Below, in pieces: positions 27,001 through 35,511 of a DNA stretch of 64,000 bases (its first letter is position 1; every line of letters begins with the position of its first letter). Location: the NCBI GenBank assembly GCA_046719575.1, contig JBDNCP010000002.1:1-64000 (forward strand), in the 5' to 3' direction. Under the pieces are notes generated by a model. That model did not search any database. It saw nothing but the letters and a program-made list of their open reading frames with translations, and was not told where the DNA came from. This DNA comes from Thermoleptolyngbya sp046719575. GTDB taxonomy: Bacteria; Cyanobacteriota; Cyanobacteriia; Elainellales; Elainellaceae. A program made the position numbers and the translations under genes.

Positions 27001-28356
27001 ATGACCCAGGCAGCTACCCTTACGCTTGCGCTCCAGCCCGTTGCGGGGCGGCATGTGTTTGTTCCGCCAGAGCCTGCGCTTCAGTTGCGGCGTGCGGTGC
27101 AGCCGGAGCGTGGGGTTCTGGAGCGGCGGCTTGTAGATAGCAATCGAGAGAGCGATCGCCCCCTTTACCATCCTCCAGTTCCCGCAGTCGCGCCCCAGCC
27201 GGTTCGAGTTGCCGTGGGTGTGGCGATCGCCGCTACTGTGGGCACTACGCTTTACCAGAGCTACACGCCGCCGCTATACAAAAGCACGTTTGAACTGGTC
27301 CCCGTGGCGCAGCGATCGCAGACCAGCGGCACGTCCACAGCGACGACTGACGTTCGTCCAGAGGTAGATCAGGCGACGCTGATTCAGGTGTTGCGGAGTC
27401 AGCAGGTGTTGCTGCCGGCGGTGCGCGATTTGCGGGCGTATAACATTAACCTGAGTCCGGCGACGCTGGCGCAAAATCTGGAGATCGTGCCGCTGGCGGA
27501 CGGGCGATTGGAGGTGCGCTATCGCCATCGCAACGAGCGCGTGGCGCAAATCGTGTCGCAGCAGCTTGCTCAGACTTATGTGGAGTATGGCGATCGCTGT
27601 CGGCTGGATGCGTGCCATGCGCTGCAACAAGTCAGGGCAGATCTGACCGAGGCGACGGGTCAAGTGGCGCGGCTAGAGCAGGCGATCGCCCAGTTTCAGG
27701 CTCGCCCCGATGCCCAGAATCTGAGTCACCGCGCCGACACCCTAACCCGCCGCACCGCAGAATTCACCCGCTACCTGACGCAGACCGAGCAAGAGCTAAA
27801 GCTAGCGCAGCAGCGATATCAGGCGATTCAGACCCAGCTTGCATTCGCCGATGCCAATCGCATCTTGCAGCAGCAGGGCAATTATCAAGCATTGCTGCAA
27901 GCCCTGCACCAGACCGAAGGGCAAATTGCAACAACGCTTACCCAGGCGCAGCCCGACGCTCAAACCCTGCAAGCGCTCTATCAGCGCCACCAACTCCTCA
28001 GCGGGCAGATGAATCAGCAAGTGGCGATCGCCCTAGAGCAGTTTCTACTGGCGCAATTCCTCGAACTAGCCGCCGACCCTACAATGCTGCCCCCTGCACT
28101 TTCGCAGGTCGAACAAGCCTTTGGACTGGCGCATCAGGTGAACTTACTCAGCGCTCGTCAAAGGGCGATCGCACCTGTTCACCAGTCCATGCAGGCAGAT
28201 AAGATAAGATTGGCAAAACTGCTGCAATATCAAACCCGACTGGAAACCCAACTGGTCGTGCAGCGGCGAATTCTGCAAGAAAGCCAGCAACAGCAAGCCC
28301 GACTCCAGCAGGAGATTTCCGAGCGTCGAGTCGTGTGGCGCTTAGTAGGCGCTTAA
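27001..28356 (+). CDS. Wzz-like coiled-coil membrane protein, shortened (no second TM, no kinase)
   Basis: 451 residues. After a proline-rich cytosolic start comes one hydrophobic segment (PVRVAVGVAIAATVGTTLYQSY, about 67-88). A Wzz-type start LYKSTFELVPVAQRSQTSG follows, then LIQVLRSQQVLLPAVRDL and a long Gln/Arg/Leu-rich coiled coil (about 200-440). The layout parallels the Wzc-type protein at 10293-12698. It stops at ERRVVWRLVGA, the place where that protein has WELINPP just before TM2 and the kinase. It could be a chain-length adaptor with one membrane anchor or a gene that has lost its 3' part. It closes the polysaccharide cluster; the stop is followed by STRR repeats. Confidence 0.65.
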   Translation: MTQAATLTLALQPVAGRHVFVPPEPALQLRRAVQPERGVLERRLVDSNRESDRPLYHPPVPAVAPQPVRVAVGVAIAATVGTTLYQSYTPPLYKSTFELVPVAQRSQTSGTSTATTDVRPEVDQATLIQVLRSQQVLLPAVRDLRAYNINLSPATLAQNLEIVPLADGRLEVRYRHRNERVAQIVSQQLAQTYVEYGDRCRLDACHALQQVRADLTEATGQVARLEQAIAQFQARPDAQNLSHRADTLTRRTAEFTRYLTQTEQELKLAQQRYQAIQTQLAFADANRILQQQGNYQALLQALHQTEGQIATTLTQAQPDAQTLQALYQRHQLLSGQMNQQVAIALEQFLLAQFLELAADPTMLPPALSQVEQAFGLAHQVNLLSARQRAIAPVHQSMQADKIRLAKLLQYQTRLETQLVVQRRILQESQQQQARLQQEISERRVVWRLVGA

Positions 28357-28359
28357 GTT

Positions 28360-28420
28360 CAGTTTTGGATTTTGGATTTTCGTTCTTCGTTCTTCGTTCT
28401 TCGTTCTTCCCTCTTCCCCC
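28360..28420. repeat. Short tandem repeats (GATTTTG and TTCGTTC heptamers)
   Basis: TTTTGGATTTTGGATTTT is followed by four copies of the heptamer TTCGTTC from 28378. Both are STRR-like heptamers seen elsewhere in this window (59825 and 10251 respectively). The array lies directly after the Wzz-like stop codon. Confidence 0.75.
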
Positions 28421-28436
28421 TTCAACGCGATCGCCC

Positions 28437-28476
28437 AAAAAAATGCCCAGCCCCTAAATTAATTAAGGACTGGGCA
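28437..28476 (-). terminator. Rho-independent terminator for csbD
   Basis: Read leftwards, TGCCCAG (28476-28470) pairs with CTGGGCA (28450-28444) around an AT-rich loop and runs into seven T. It lies 36 bases beyond the csbD stop. Confidence 0.85.
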
Positions 28477-28511
28477 CCCGGATATTTCAGAGGGCACGGA
28501 GCAGGACGCGA

Positions 28512-28694
28512 TTAGTCAATCGCCTTCTTCACTTCGTCCTTGATGTCCTCAGTGGTGTGGCGAGCCTTGGCTTCGGCCTGCTTGGCGCGACCTTCCACCT
28601 TGTCCTTGGGATCGCCCGTCACTTCACCGACGGCTTCTTGCACTTTACCTTCGATGTTTTTCGCAGTTGCTTTCACGCGATCTTCAATACTCAT
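28512..28694 (-). CDS. CsbD family stress-response protein
   Basis: 60 residues from the ATG at 28694, which follows GAGGTACGACACC. The sequence is the classic CsbD pattern of a small, highly charged, helical protein: MSIEDRVKATAKNIEGKV, then EAVGEVTGDP and EGRAKQAEAKARH. CsbD proteins are induced by general stress (sigma-B regulon in Bacillus) and have no known enzymatic activity. Monocistronic: it has its own terminator and no close partner on this strand. Confidence 0.92.
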   Translation of the reverse strand: MSIEDRVKATAKNIEGKVQEAVGEVTGDPKDKVEGRAKQAEAKARHTTEDIKDEVKKAID

Positions 28695-29129
28695 GGTGTC
28701 GTACCTCGTTGTGCGGTTTAAACGTTTGATTTTGCCATTCATCCACGAACCACAGCGCCATTTAGCGGGCAGTTCAGCGGGCGAATTGGCGGTGAATCAA
28801 TCGAACACTTTCACAATAAGCGTTTCGCCCAATGCTTCCATCCCTCACAGGGCGGGAGTCTTGAGGCATAGAGGTCTGCCTTGCGTTCTAGTCCGGTAGA
28901 GGGAAGCGAAAGTGAGGGGGTAGAGGAGGAGCAGGAAAACCGAAAACCGAAAACGGAGCCTCTTCGTTCTTCCCTCTTCGTTCTTCCCTCTTCGTTCTTC
29001 CCTCTTCGTTCTTTCCTCTTCCCTCTTCCCCCTCCCAAATCGCCTCTCGTGATACAGTTCAGTTTCGTTACAGAAGTACATAATGGTTACAATTGGTTTA
29101 ACATGACATAACTTTTGCGATCGCCCCTC
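28695..29129. other. Intergenic region between csbD and the EamA gene
   Basis: About 430 bases with no supportable gene. It contains the divergent promoter region, a CCGAAAA-type heptamer run (28940-28955) and the 14-bp repeat array at 28962-29035. The AT-rich segment 29045-29110 (TTACAGAAGTACATAATGGTT) is the probable promoter area of the EamA gene. Confidence 0.55.
28962..29035. repeat. Short tandem repeat, 14-bp unit (TTCGTTCTTCCCTC)
   Basis: Four TTCGTTCTTCCCTC-type units, the last with a T for C, then degenerate CTCTTCC tails. The unit differs from the 43911 array only at the last four bases. Confidence 0.85.
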
Positions 29130-30218
29130 ATGACTCAAGCTTCTACTCCGTCGAGAGCATCTGTGTCGCCGTTGCTGCTAATTGCGCCGTTTTTCCTGTG
29201 GGGTACGGCGATGGTGGCGATGAAGGGCGTGGTTCCTCAAACCACGCCGTTGTTTATGGCGGGGGTGCGGGTGCTGCCTGCGGGGCTGCTGATTTTGCTG
29301 GCGGCAGTGGCGATGGGGCGATCGCAGCCGAAGGGATGGAAAGCCTGGGGCTGGATTGCGCTGTTTGGGCTTGTGGATGCGGCGCTGTTTCAGGGTTTTT
29401 TGGCGGAAGGGCTGGTGCGGACGGGCGCGGGTCTGGGGTCGGTGATGATTGACTCGCAGCCGCTGGCGGTGGCGCTGATGGCGCGGTTTCTGTTTGGCGA
29501 GCGGGTGGGTGGCTTTGGCTGGCTGGGGCTGCTGTTTGGCGTGGTGGGCATCAGCCTGCTGGGGCTGCCAGAAGGCGTGATCCAGTCGGCGCTGCACGGC
29601 AACTTTTCGCCAGATCTGGGCGCAAACCTGCTGCATGACCTGTTCCAAAACGGGCAATGGTTGATGCTGATGGCGGCGCTGTCGATGGCAGTGGGCACAG
29701 TGATGATGGGCTACGTGTCGCGCTATGCTGACCCGGTGGCGGCGACGGGCTGGCACATGGTGCTGGGTGGCATTCCGCTGTTTGTCTTGTCGGCGCTGGG
29801 CGAAACGAACCAGTGGCAGCAGCTTGGCTGGGCAGACTGGATGGCGATGAGCTATTCCACGATTTTTGGCAGCGCGATCGCCTACGGACTCTTCTTCTAC
29901 TTTGCGGCCAGCGGCAACCTGACGAGCCTGAGTTCCCTAACGTTTCTTACGCCTGTGTTTGCGCTGCTGTTTGGCAACCTGTTCCTATCTGAGGTGTTGA
30001 ACCCGGTGCAGTGGGTCGGCGTGGGGCTAACGCTGGTGAGCATTTACCTAATCAATCAGCGCGAGGTGTTGGCGGCGAAGTTTCAGCCAGCGGTGGTGGA
30101 AAAGGCTGCTACGTCGTTGGCGGCAGAACTGGAGGCCGAGATTGAGGCTGAGATCGAAGCGGTGAATGAAAAGATTGCGGCTCATCGGCGATCGCGCCTA
30201 GAAGGAGCTAGGGATTAG
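29130..30218 (+). CDS. EamA/DMT-family transporter
   Basis: 362 residues from the ATG at 29130. Ten hydrophobic helices in two EamA repeats: LLLIAPFFLWGTAMVAMKGV begins the first, and a MAMSYSTIFGSAIAYGLFFYFA segment lies in the second, ending VQWVGVGLTLVSIYLINQ. These drug/metabolite transporters sit in the inner membrane and export amino acids, nucleosides or other metabolites. The substrate is not predictable. A charged C-terminal tail rich in Glu-Ala (LEAEIEAEIEAVNEKI) extends beyond the last helix and is longer than usual. It stands alone, with repeats upstream and a VTT protein gene downstream. Confidence 0.87.
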   Translation: MTQASTPSRASVSPLLLIAPFFLWGTAMVAMKGVVPQTTPLFMAGVRVLPAGLLILLAAVAMGRSQPKGWKAWGWIALFGLVDAALFQGFLAEGLVRTGAGLGSVMIDSQPLAVALMARFLFGERVGGFGWLGLLFGVVGISLLGLPEGVIQSALHGNFSPDLGANLLHDLFQNGQWLMLMAALSMAVGTVMMGYVSRYADPVAATGWHMVLGGIPLFVLSALGETNQWQQLGWADWMAMSYSTIFGSAIAYGLFFYFAASGNLTSLSSLTFLTPVFALLFGNLFLSEVLNPVQWVGVGLTLVSIYLINQREVLAAKFQPAVVEKAATSLAAELEAEIEAEIEAVNEKIAAHRRSRLEGARD

Positions 30219-30332
30219 CGGGACGGATTCGGTGCGATGCTCCGGTTCTCCCGAAAGTCTGTTGACGTGGGTGGGAATTGTTAAGTACGGTGAAGGGGTT
30301 CACGCAAGCTAAACCCTCGGAGCCATTCGACG

Positions 30333-30905
30333 ATGAAACTTCCGCCCAGGCTCAAGAAGCTGTTGGTGGCGCTGCTGTCCTTGGCGATCGCCTATGCGGT
30401 GATGGCCTTTGCCTTCAAGCTCATCGGGCTAGAAAACGCCCACCTCTGGATCGAACGTGCTGGTGCCTGGGCCCCCCTCGTGTTTACCATCATCTGCGCT
30501 GCCAGCCTGATTGCAGCGCCCCTCAGCGGCAGCTCAGTGTATATTGCAGGCGGAGCGCTGTTTGGCAAAGAAACCGCCTTCGTCTTGAGCTTTATTGCAT
30601 CGCTGATCGGATGCAGCATTAATTACTGGATTTCCCGGCGTTACGGCCGTCGCGTCGCGGTGAGGCTCGTCGGCAAAGAAGACATCGACGAACTAGATGC
30701 GTTTGTTGCTCGCCTGAAGGGGCATCACAGCGTACTTTACATGGCGCTGATTATGCTGCTGGGTCAGGATGTCGTAAGCTACGCCATTGGCCTCACCAAG
30801 ATTGACTATTTCCACTTTGTGCTGGCGCTGGTTCCTGCCGCCGCCGTCCTCGTTGGCTTCTATATTTACGTTGGCACAAGCCTGCTCGAAGCCTTGATTG
30901 CCTAG
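30333..30905 (+). CDS. TVP38/TMEM64 (VTT/SNARE-associated) family membrane protein
   Basis: 190 residues. It has an N-terminal helix (KKLLVALLSLAIAYAVMAFAF), then the VTT/DedA-like core: a re-entrant region LIAAPLSGSSVYIAGGALFG, a helix FIASLIGCSINYWISRRYGRR, and a C-terminal GLTKIDYFHFVLALVPAAAV. Proteins of this group (YdjX/YdjZ, TVP38) are inner-membrane proteins related to DedA transporters and scramblases. The substrate is unknown. The GTG/ATG choice is clear: ATG 30333 with CGGAG upstream. It converges on leuS, with 85 bases between them. Confidence 0.85.
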   Translation: MKLPPRLKKLLVALLSLAIAYAVMAFAFKLIGLENAHLWIERAGAWAPLVFTIICAASLIAAPLSGSSVYIAGGALFGKETAFVLSFIASLIGCSINYWISRRYGRRVAVRLVGKEDIDELDAFVARLKGHHSVLYMALIMLLGQDVVSYAIGLTKIDYFHFVLALVPAAAVLVGFYIYVGTSLLEALIA

Positions 30906-30990
30906 TGCATCGTCATAGCCTAGGTTTAGGATAAATCCCGTCATAGGAGCGAATAAGAGCGATAACTTGTCCTGCTTGACCTATCTAGAC

Positions 30991-33561
30991 TTACTGCACC
31001 ACAAAGTTCACCAGCTTACCCGGCACAACGATTACTTTCTTGATAGTCTTGCCTTCGATATAGCGCTGCGCCAGTTCCGACTCGGTAGCCAGCGTTTCCA
31101 GCGTCTTGGAGTCGGCGGACGCAGGTACCTGAATGGTGCCCCGCGTTTTGCCCATAATCTGGATCACCAGCGGAATTTCATCCACCACCAGCGCTTCTGG
31201 ATCGGCCACGGGCCAAGCGTGGTGATGCACCGAATCGGTATGACCGAGCAGATGCCACAGCTCTTCGGCGATGTGCGGCGCAAAGGGAGCCAGTAGCGCC
31301 AGCAGCGTCTCGATGCCCTCGGCATAGACCGGAGAATCCTTGCAGGGGGCGTCACTCAGCGCGTTGCTCAGCTTCATCAACTCCGAAACCGCTGTGTTGA
31401 ACTGGTAGTCGCCCTCCAGGTCTTCGGTAATTTCCTTGATTGCTGTATGCACCGCCCGTCGCAAATCTTTTTCTGGCTTGGTGAGTTCGCCAGCACTTTG
31501 CAGCTTTACTTCTGATGCCTGAAATTCTGTCACCAAGCGCCAGACCCGGTTCAAAAAGCGGAACTGCCCTTCTACATCGGCATCATCCCACTCTAGATCT
31601 TTTTCCGGCGGCGCTTTGAACAAGATAAACATGCGGGCGGTGTCTGCGCCGTATTTCTCTAGCACGTCCTTCGGATCGATGCCGTTGTATTTCGACTTCG
31701 ACATTTTCTCGAACACGACCTCCAGCTTGTCGCCTGTAGCGGGGTCACGGGGATCGGACAGGTCGGCGATATCCGACGGCATAATGTACTTGCCCGTCAC
31801 CGGATTTTTGTAAGCCGCCGCTTGCACCATGCCCTGAGTGAGCAGGCGCTTGAAGGGTTCGTCGAAGTTGAGTAAGTGGCGATCGCGCAACACCTTGGTA
31901 AAGAACCGCGAGTACAACAAGTGCAAAATCGCGTGTTCAATACCGCCCACATACTGATCAACAGGCATCCAGTCATTCGTTTTAGCCGGATCGAACGCCG
32001 CGCCCTCGTTTCGCGCATCGGGATAGCGCAGAAAATACCACGACGAACAGATAAACGTGTCCATCGTGTCGGTTTCCCGCTTGGCGGGTTCGCCGCAAGT
32101 CGGGCAGGGCACATTCACCCAGTCTTCCAGCTTTGCCAGCGGCGACGGTCCGCGGCCCGAAAACTCCACCTGCTCCGGCAATTGCACCGGCAACTGGTCA
32201 TCTGGCACAGGCACCGTGCCGCAACTGGGGCAATGCACCACCGGAATCGGGCAGCCCCAGTAGCGCTGCCGCGAAATCAGCCAGTCGCGCAGGCGATAGT
32301 TGACTGTACCTTTGCCCTTGCCGTTCTCCTCTAGCCACTTCACTGCCGCTTCTACGCTCTGCCCTGCGCCCTTGCCAGCGGGGATGCCGTCCAGCGGCCC
32401 AGAGTGAACCATCACACCCTCGCCTGCGTGCGCCACGGTCATGCTGTCGCCGTCCAGCGTCTCGCCCTCCGGCTGCACGACGACCTTTACCTTCAGCCCA
32501 AACTTGCGGGCAAACTCAAAGTCGCGCTGGTCATGGGCGGGAACGGCCATGATCGCGCCCGTGCCATAACCCATCAGCACATAGTCGGCAATCCAGATGG
32601 GAATTGGTTCGCCGTTTACCGGGTTGATGGCATAGCTGCCCGTCCACACGCCCGTTTTCTCGCGGTCTTCCGCCGTGCGATCGATCTCGCTCTTGCCAGC
32701 AGCAGCGGTTTTGTAGGCTGCAACTTCGGCAGCTTGGGCCTCAGTCGTCAGCTTGTCCACCAGCGGATGCTCCGGCGACAGCACCATAAAGGTGGCTCCC
32801 CAGAGCGTGTCGGGGCGCGTCGTGTAAACCGTTAGGTCGTCACCCGCTTCCGTTTTGAACACAACCTCTGCGCCTGTGGATTTGCCAATCCAGTTTTCCT
32901 GCATCAGGCGGACGCGCTCGGGCCAGCCGTCAAGCTGGTTCAGATCTTGCAATAACTGCTCGGCGTAGTCGGTAATTTTCAAAAACCACTGCTTCAGCAG
33001 GCGACGTTCCACCTTTGCGCCCGATCGCCAGGATTTGCCCTCGCTATCGACCTGCTCATTTGCCAGCACGGTTTGGTCGATGGGGTCCCAGTTTACCGCT
33101 GCTTCTTTTTGGTAGGCCAGCCCTGCCTTGAGAAATTGCAGAAAAATCCACTGCGTCCATTTGTAGTAGTCGGGCGAGCAGGTGGTGACTTCGCGGTTCC
33201 AGTCGTAGGACAGTCCCAGCCGTTTCAATTGGGCCCGCATTTGGGCGATGTTTTGATAGGTCCACTTGGCGGGGGCAACGCCGCGATCGATCGCCGCATT
33301 TTCCGCAGGCAAGCCAAAGGCATCCCAGCCCATCGGGTGCAGCACGCGGTAGCCCCGCATCCGCTGCACGCGGGCGATCACGTCGGTAATCGTGTAGTTG
33401 CGGACGTGGCCCATGTGCAGGTTGCCCGACGGATAGGGAAACATGGACAGCGCATAAAACTTGGGCTTGCTGGGGTCTTCCAGCGTTTGGTCTAGCCCTT
33501 GCGCGTCCCAGGCGGCTTGCCACTTTTCCTCGATCTCAGCGGGGTTGTATCGGGACTCCAC
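30991..33561 (-). CDS. leuS: Leucyl-tRNA synthetase
   Basis: Charges tRNA-Leu with leucine in the cytosol. 856 residues, the usual bacterial length. The HIGH-type motif is in YPSGNLHMGHVRNY near residues 42-55. A CP1 editing domain is present (TTRPDTLWGATF; YGTGAIMAVPAHDQRD). Zinc-finger-like CPSCGTVPV and CPTCGEP are present, and KMSKSKYNG is the ATP-binding loop. The C-terminal anticodon-binding domain ends VVPGKLVNFVVQ. It begins MESRYNPAEIEEKWQ, the standard start. Monocistronic between the VTT gene and the arsenic island. Confidence 0.97.
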   Translation of the reverse strand: MESRYNPAEIEEKWQAAWDAQGLDQTLEDPSKPKFYALSMFPYPSGNLHMGHVRNYTITDVIARVQRMRGYRVLHPMGWDAFGLPAENAAIDRGVAPAKWTYQNIAQMRAQLKRLGLSYDWNREVTTCSPDYYKWTQWIFLQFLKAGLAYQKEAAVNWDPIDQTVLANEQVDSEGKSWRSGAKVERRLLKQWFLKITDYAEQLLQDLNQLDGWPERVRLMQENWIGKSTGAEVVFKTEAGDDLTVYTTRPDTLWGATFMVLSPEHPLVDKLTTEAQAAEVAAYKTAAAGKSEIDRTAEDREKTGVWTGSYAINPVNGEPIPIWIADYVLMGYGTGAIMAVPAHDQRDFEFARKFGLKVKVVVQPEGETLDGDSMTVAHAGEGVMVHSGPLDGIPAGKGAGQSVEAAVKWLEENGKGKGTVNYRLRDWLISRQRYWGCPIPVVHCPSCGTVPVPDDQLPVQLPEQVEFSGRGPSPLAKLEDWVNVPCPTCGEPAKRETDTMDTFICSSWYFLRYPDARNEGAAFDPAKTNDWMPVDQYVGGIEHAILHLLYSRFFTKVLRDRHLLNFDEPFKRLLTQGMVQAAAYKNPVTGKYIMPSDIADLSDPRDPATGDKLEVVFEKMSKSKYNGIDPKDVLEKYGADTARMFILFKAPPEKDLEWDDADVEGQFRFLNRVWRLVTEFQASEVKLQSAGELTKPEKDLRRAVHTAIKEITEDLEGDYQFNTAVSELMKLSNALSDAPCKDSPVYAEGIETLLALLAPFAPHIAEELWHLLGHTDSVHHHAWPVADPEALVVDEIPLVIQIMGKTRGTIQVPASADSKTLETLATESELAQRYIEGKTIKKVIVVPGKLVNFVVQ

Positions 33562-33693
33562 GAACGCAACTCCTTGTTTATCTTGGTTTGCAGGGATGGG
33601 TAACGGAAAGTATTCTCCATTTTAAGCCTTAAACGCGGTCTGGATTGGGCGAGATTGCAAGGCAGAACCCTAGAGCGCGATCGCCCCTTCCCC

Positions 33694-34245
33694 CTATTGC
33701 TGCGCGAACTGATGCACAAATTCCCGCTGCGCCGCCACCGACAGCGCCCCCGATCGCACCGCCTGCACCGTGGCGATCGCCGCTTCTGGGCCATAGCCCA
33801 GCTTTACCAGGCAGGCGGCAGCCAGCGTGCCCGTGCGCCCACCCCCACCTCGACAGTGGATAGCCACCGTTTCGCCCGCCGCCACTGCCGCCAGCACTCG
33901 ATCCACCAGCGCCGAGAAGTCGTCGAGCGAGGTCGGCAGCGCATCGTCTTCGATCGGCAAATTTTCCGTCGCTATGCCCAGTGCTTCTGCTTCTGGGAGC
34001 AGGGTCGAGATGCCCAAAGACTCTCGCTCCGCCTCATCCAGCAGGCACACCAGCCGATTTATGCGGTAATGCTCCTTGAGTCGTCGTAAGTCAACTTGCA
34101 AATCCCTTTGCCAGATGGCCTTGGCATCTTCATCACAGCGACCTGGAGCAATCATCAGACCAATCTGTCCGGGCTGCTGCAACTGCTCAGCGGTCAAAAA
34201 ATCTACCATGAGGGGCAGCGATTCGGAGGTGTGGGTTGGTTTCAT
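33694..34245 (-). CDS. CDKN3-like dual-specificity/tyrosine phosphatase coupled to acr3
   Basis: 183 residues from the ATG at 34245, which overlaps the acr3 stop as ATGA; a start at 34326 would lie deep inside acr3. It matches the bacterial relatives of CDKN3: IAPGRCDEDAKAIWQRDLQ, a helix VDLRRLKEHYRINRLVCLLD, LPIEDDALPT with the probable general-acid Asp, and the signature HCRGGGGRTG (Cys-x5-Arg). Cys-x5-Arg enzymes include phosphatases and, in other folds, arsenate reductases. No ArsC is visible in this island, so it may reduce arsenate or dephosphorylate an arsenic-related compound. That role is inferred only from the coupling to acr3. It is the last gene of the leftward island. Confidence 0.8.
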   Translation of the reverse strand: MKPTHTSESLPLMVDFLTAEQLQQPGQIGLMIAPGRCDEDAKAIWQRDLQVDLRRLKEHYRINRLVCLLDEAERESLGISTLLPEAEALGIATENLPIEDDALPTSLDDFSALVDRVLAAVAAGETVAIHCRGGGGRTGTLAAACLVKLGYGPEAAIATVQAVRSGALSVAAQREFVHQFAQQ

Positions 34246-35396
34246 GGCAGTTTTTGGATACATCGAGGATCGGGTAGCGTTGCTTTTTCTGGCTCGCGTG
34301 GAAACCAGAACGCCGTGCGCTTGCAAACTTCTACTAGCATCAGCATGACGGGTACTTCAATCAGCACGCCCACTACGGTTGCCAAGGCTGCCCCAGAGTT
34401 CAGTCCAAAGAGGGTGACAGCAGTGGCGATCGCCACTTCAAAATGATTACTCGCGCCGATCAGCGCTGCCGGAGCCGCGTCTTCGTAAGCCAGCCCCAGC
34501 TTTTGCGCCGCCACATAGGAAATCAGAAAAATAAAGTTCGTCTGAAAAAACAGCGGCACCGAAATCAGCAAAATATGCAGCGGATTTTGCACGATCAGGT
34601 CGCCCTTGAACGCAAACAACAGTACCAGCGTCGTCAGCAGCGCCACCACCGCCATTGGGCTGAGATAGCGCAAAAACACCTGCTCAAACCAGGCTTTCCC
34701 CTTGTGTCGCAAAATCCAGGTGCGCGACACCGCCCCCGCCAGCAGCGGCAGCCCCACATAAATCAGCACCGACAGCACTATCGTTTCCCAGGGCACTGAG
34801 AGCTGATTGGCTGCCAGTAGTAAGCGTCCTAGCGGCGCATACAGAAACAGCATGGCAAGGGAATTGATCGCCACCATCACCAGCGTCAATCCTTGATTGC
34901 TGAAAGATAGATAGCCCCACATCAGTACCATTGCCGTGCAGGGCGCGATGCCCAGCAAAATGGCCCCAGCGATGTAGGAGTTGGCCAGCGCAATCTCGCT
35001 GCCCCGGATTACCTCTGTTCCAGTGATGAGCGGACGGAAGAGGTAGCCCAAAAAGAATTGGGCAAAGGCAACCATTGTGAACGGTTTAATCAGCCAATTT
35101 ACTAATAGCGTTAACAGCACTGGGCGCGGTGCAAGCACGGCCCGCTTTGCCTGCGAAAAATCAATTTTGACCATGATGGGATACATCATGAAAAACAGAC
35201 AGATAGCAATTGGAATGGAAACCTGATGCACACTCATACGGTCGAGGGCGATCGCCACGCCAGGAGCCAAGCGTCCCAGCGCAATGCCTGCCAAAATGCA
35301 CAGAAACACCCATAGCGTTAGGTATCGCTCAAAAAAGCTGAGGTGTCCGCCTGCCTGCACGCGCTGAAGAGGGGACGGAGATTTATCAAATGACAT
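34242..35396 (-). CDS. acr3: ACR3-family arsenite efflux permease
   Basis: ACR3 expels arsenite through the inner membrane as a secondary transporter. 384 residues, ten predicted helices. Family marks are SFFERYLTLWVFLCILAGIALG at the N-terminus, ICLFFMMYPIMVKIDFSQ, and the conserved LLGIAPCTAMVLMW, whose Cys is needed for arsenite transport in characterised ACR3 proteins. A GASNHFEVAIATAVTLFG segment is near the C-terminus. The ATG at 35396 is preferred over a TTG at 35402; neither has a strong ribosome site. It follows arsJ by 115 bases and overlaps the phosphatase start by four bases. Confidence 0.93.
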   Translation of the reverse strand: MSFDKSPSPLQRVQAGGHLSFFERYLTLWVFLCILAGIALGRLAPGVAIALDRMSVHQVSIPIAICLFFMMYPIMVKIDFSQAKRAVLAPRPVLLTLLVNWLIKPFTMVAFAQFFLGYLFRPLITGTEVIRGSEIALANSYIAGAILLGIAPCTAMVLMWGYLSFSNQGLTLVMVAINSLAMLFLYAPLGRLLLAANQLSVPWETIVLSVLIYVGLPLLAGAVSRTWILRHKGKAWFEQVFLRYLSPMAVVALLTTLVLLFAFKGDLIVQNPLHILLISVPLFFQTNFIFLISYVAAQKLGLAYEDAAPAALIGASNHFEVAIATAVTLFGLNSGAALATVVGVLIEVPVMLMLVEVCKRTAFWFPREPEKATLPDPRCIQKLP

Positions 35397-35511
35397 AAAC
35401 AATCACGGTAAGCGGAAGGCCGATCAACAGATCGTGAAACGGGAGATCGTGAAACGGGTGGCGGCAGTCGTCCAGCATCTCACGCAGTCTACATTCTAGC
35501 GATCGCCCTCC

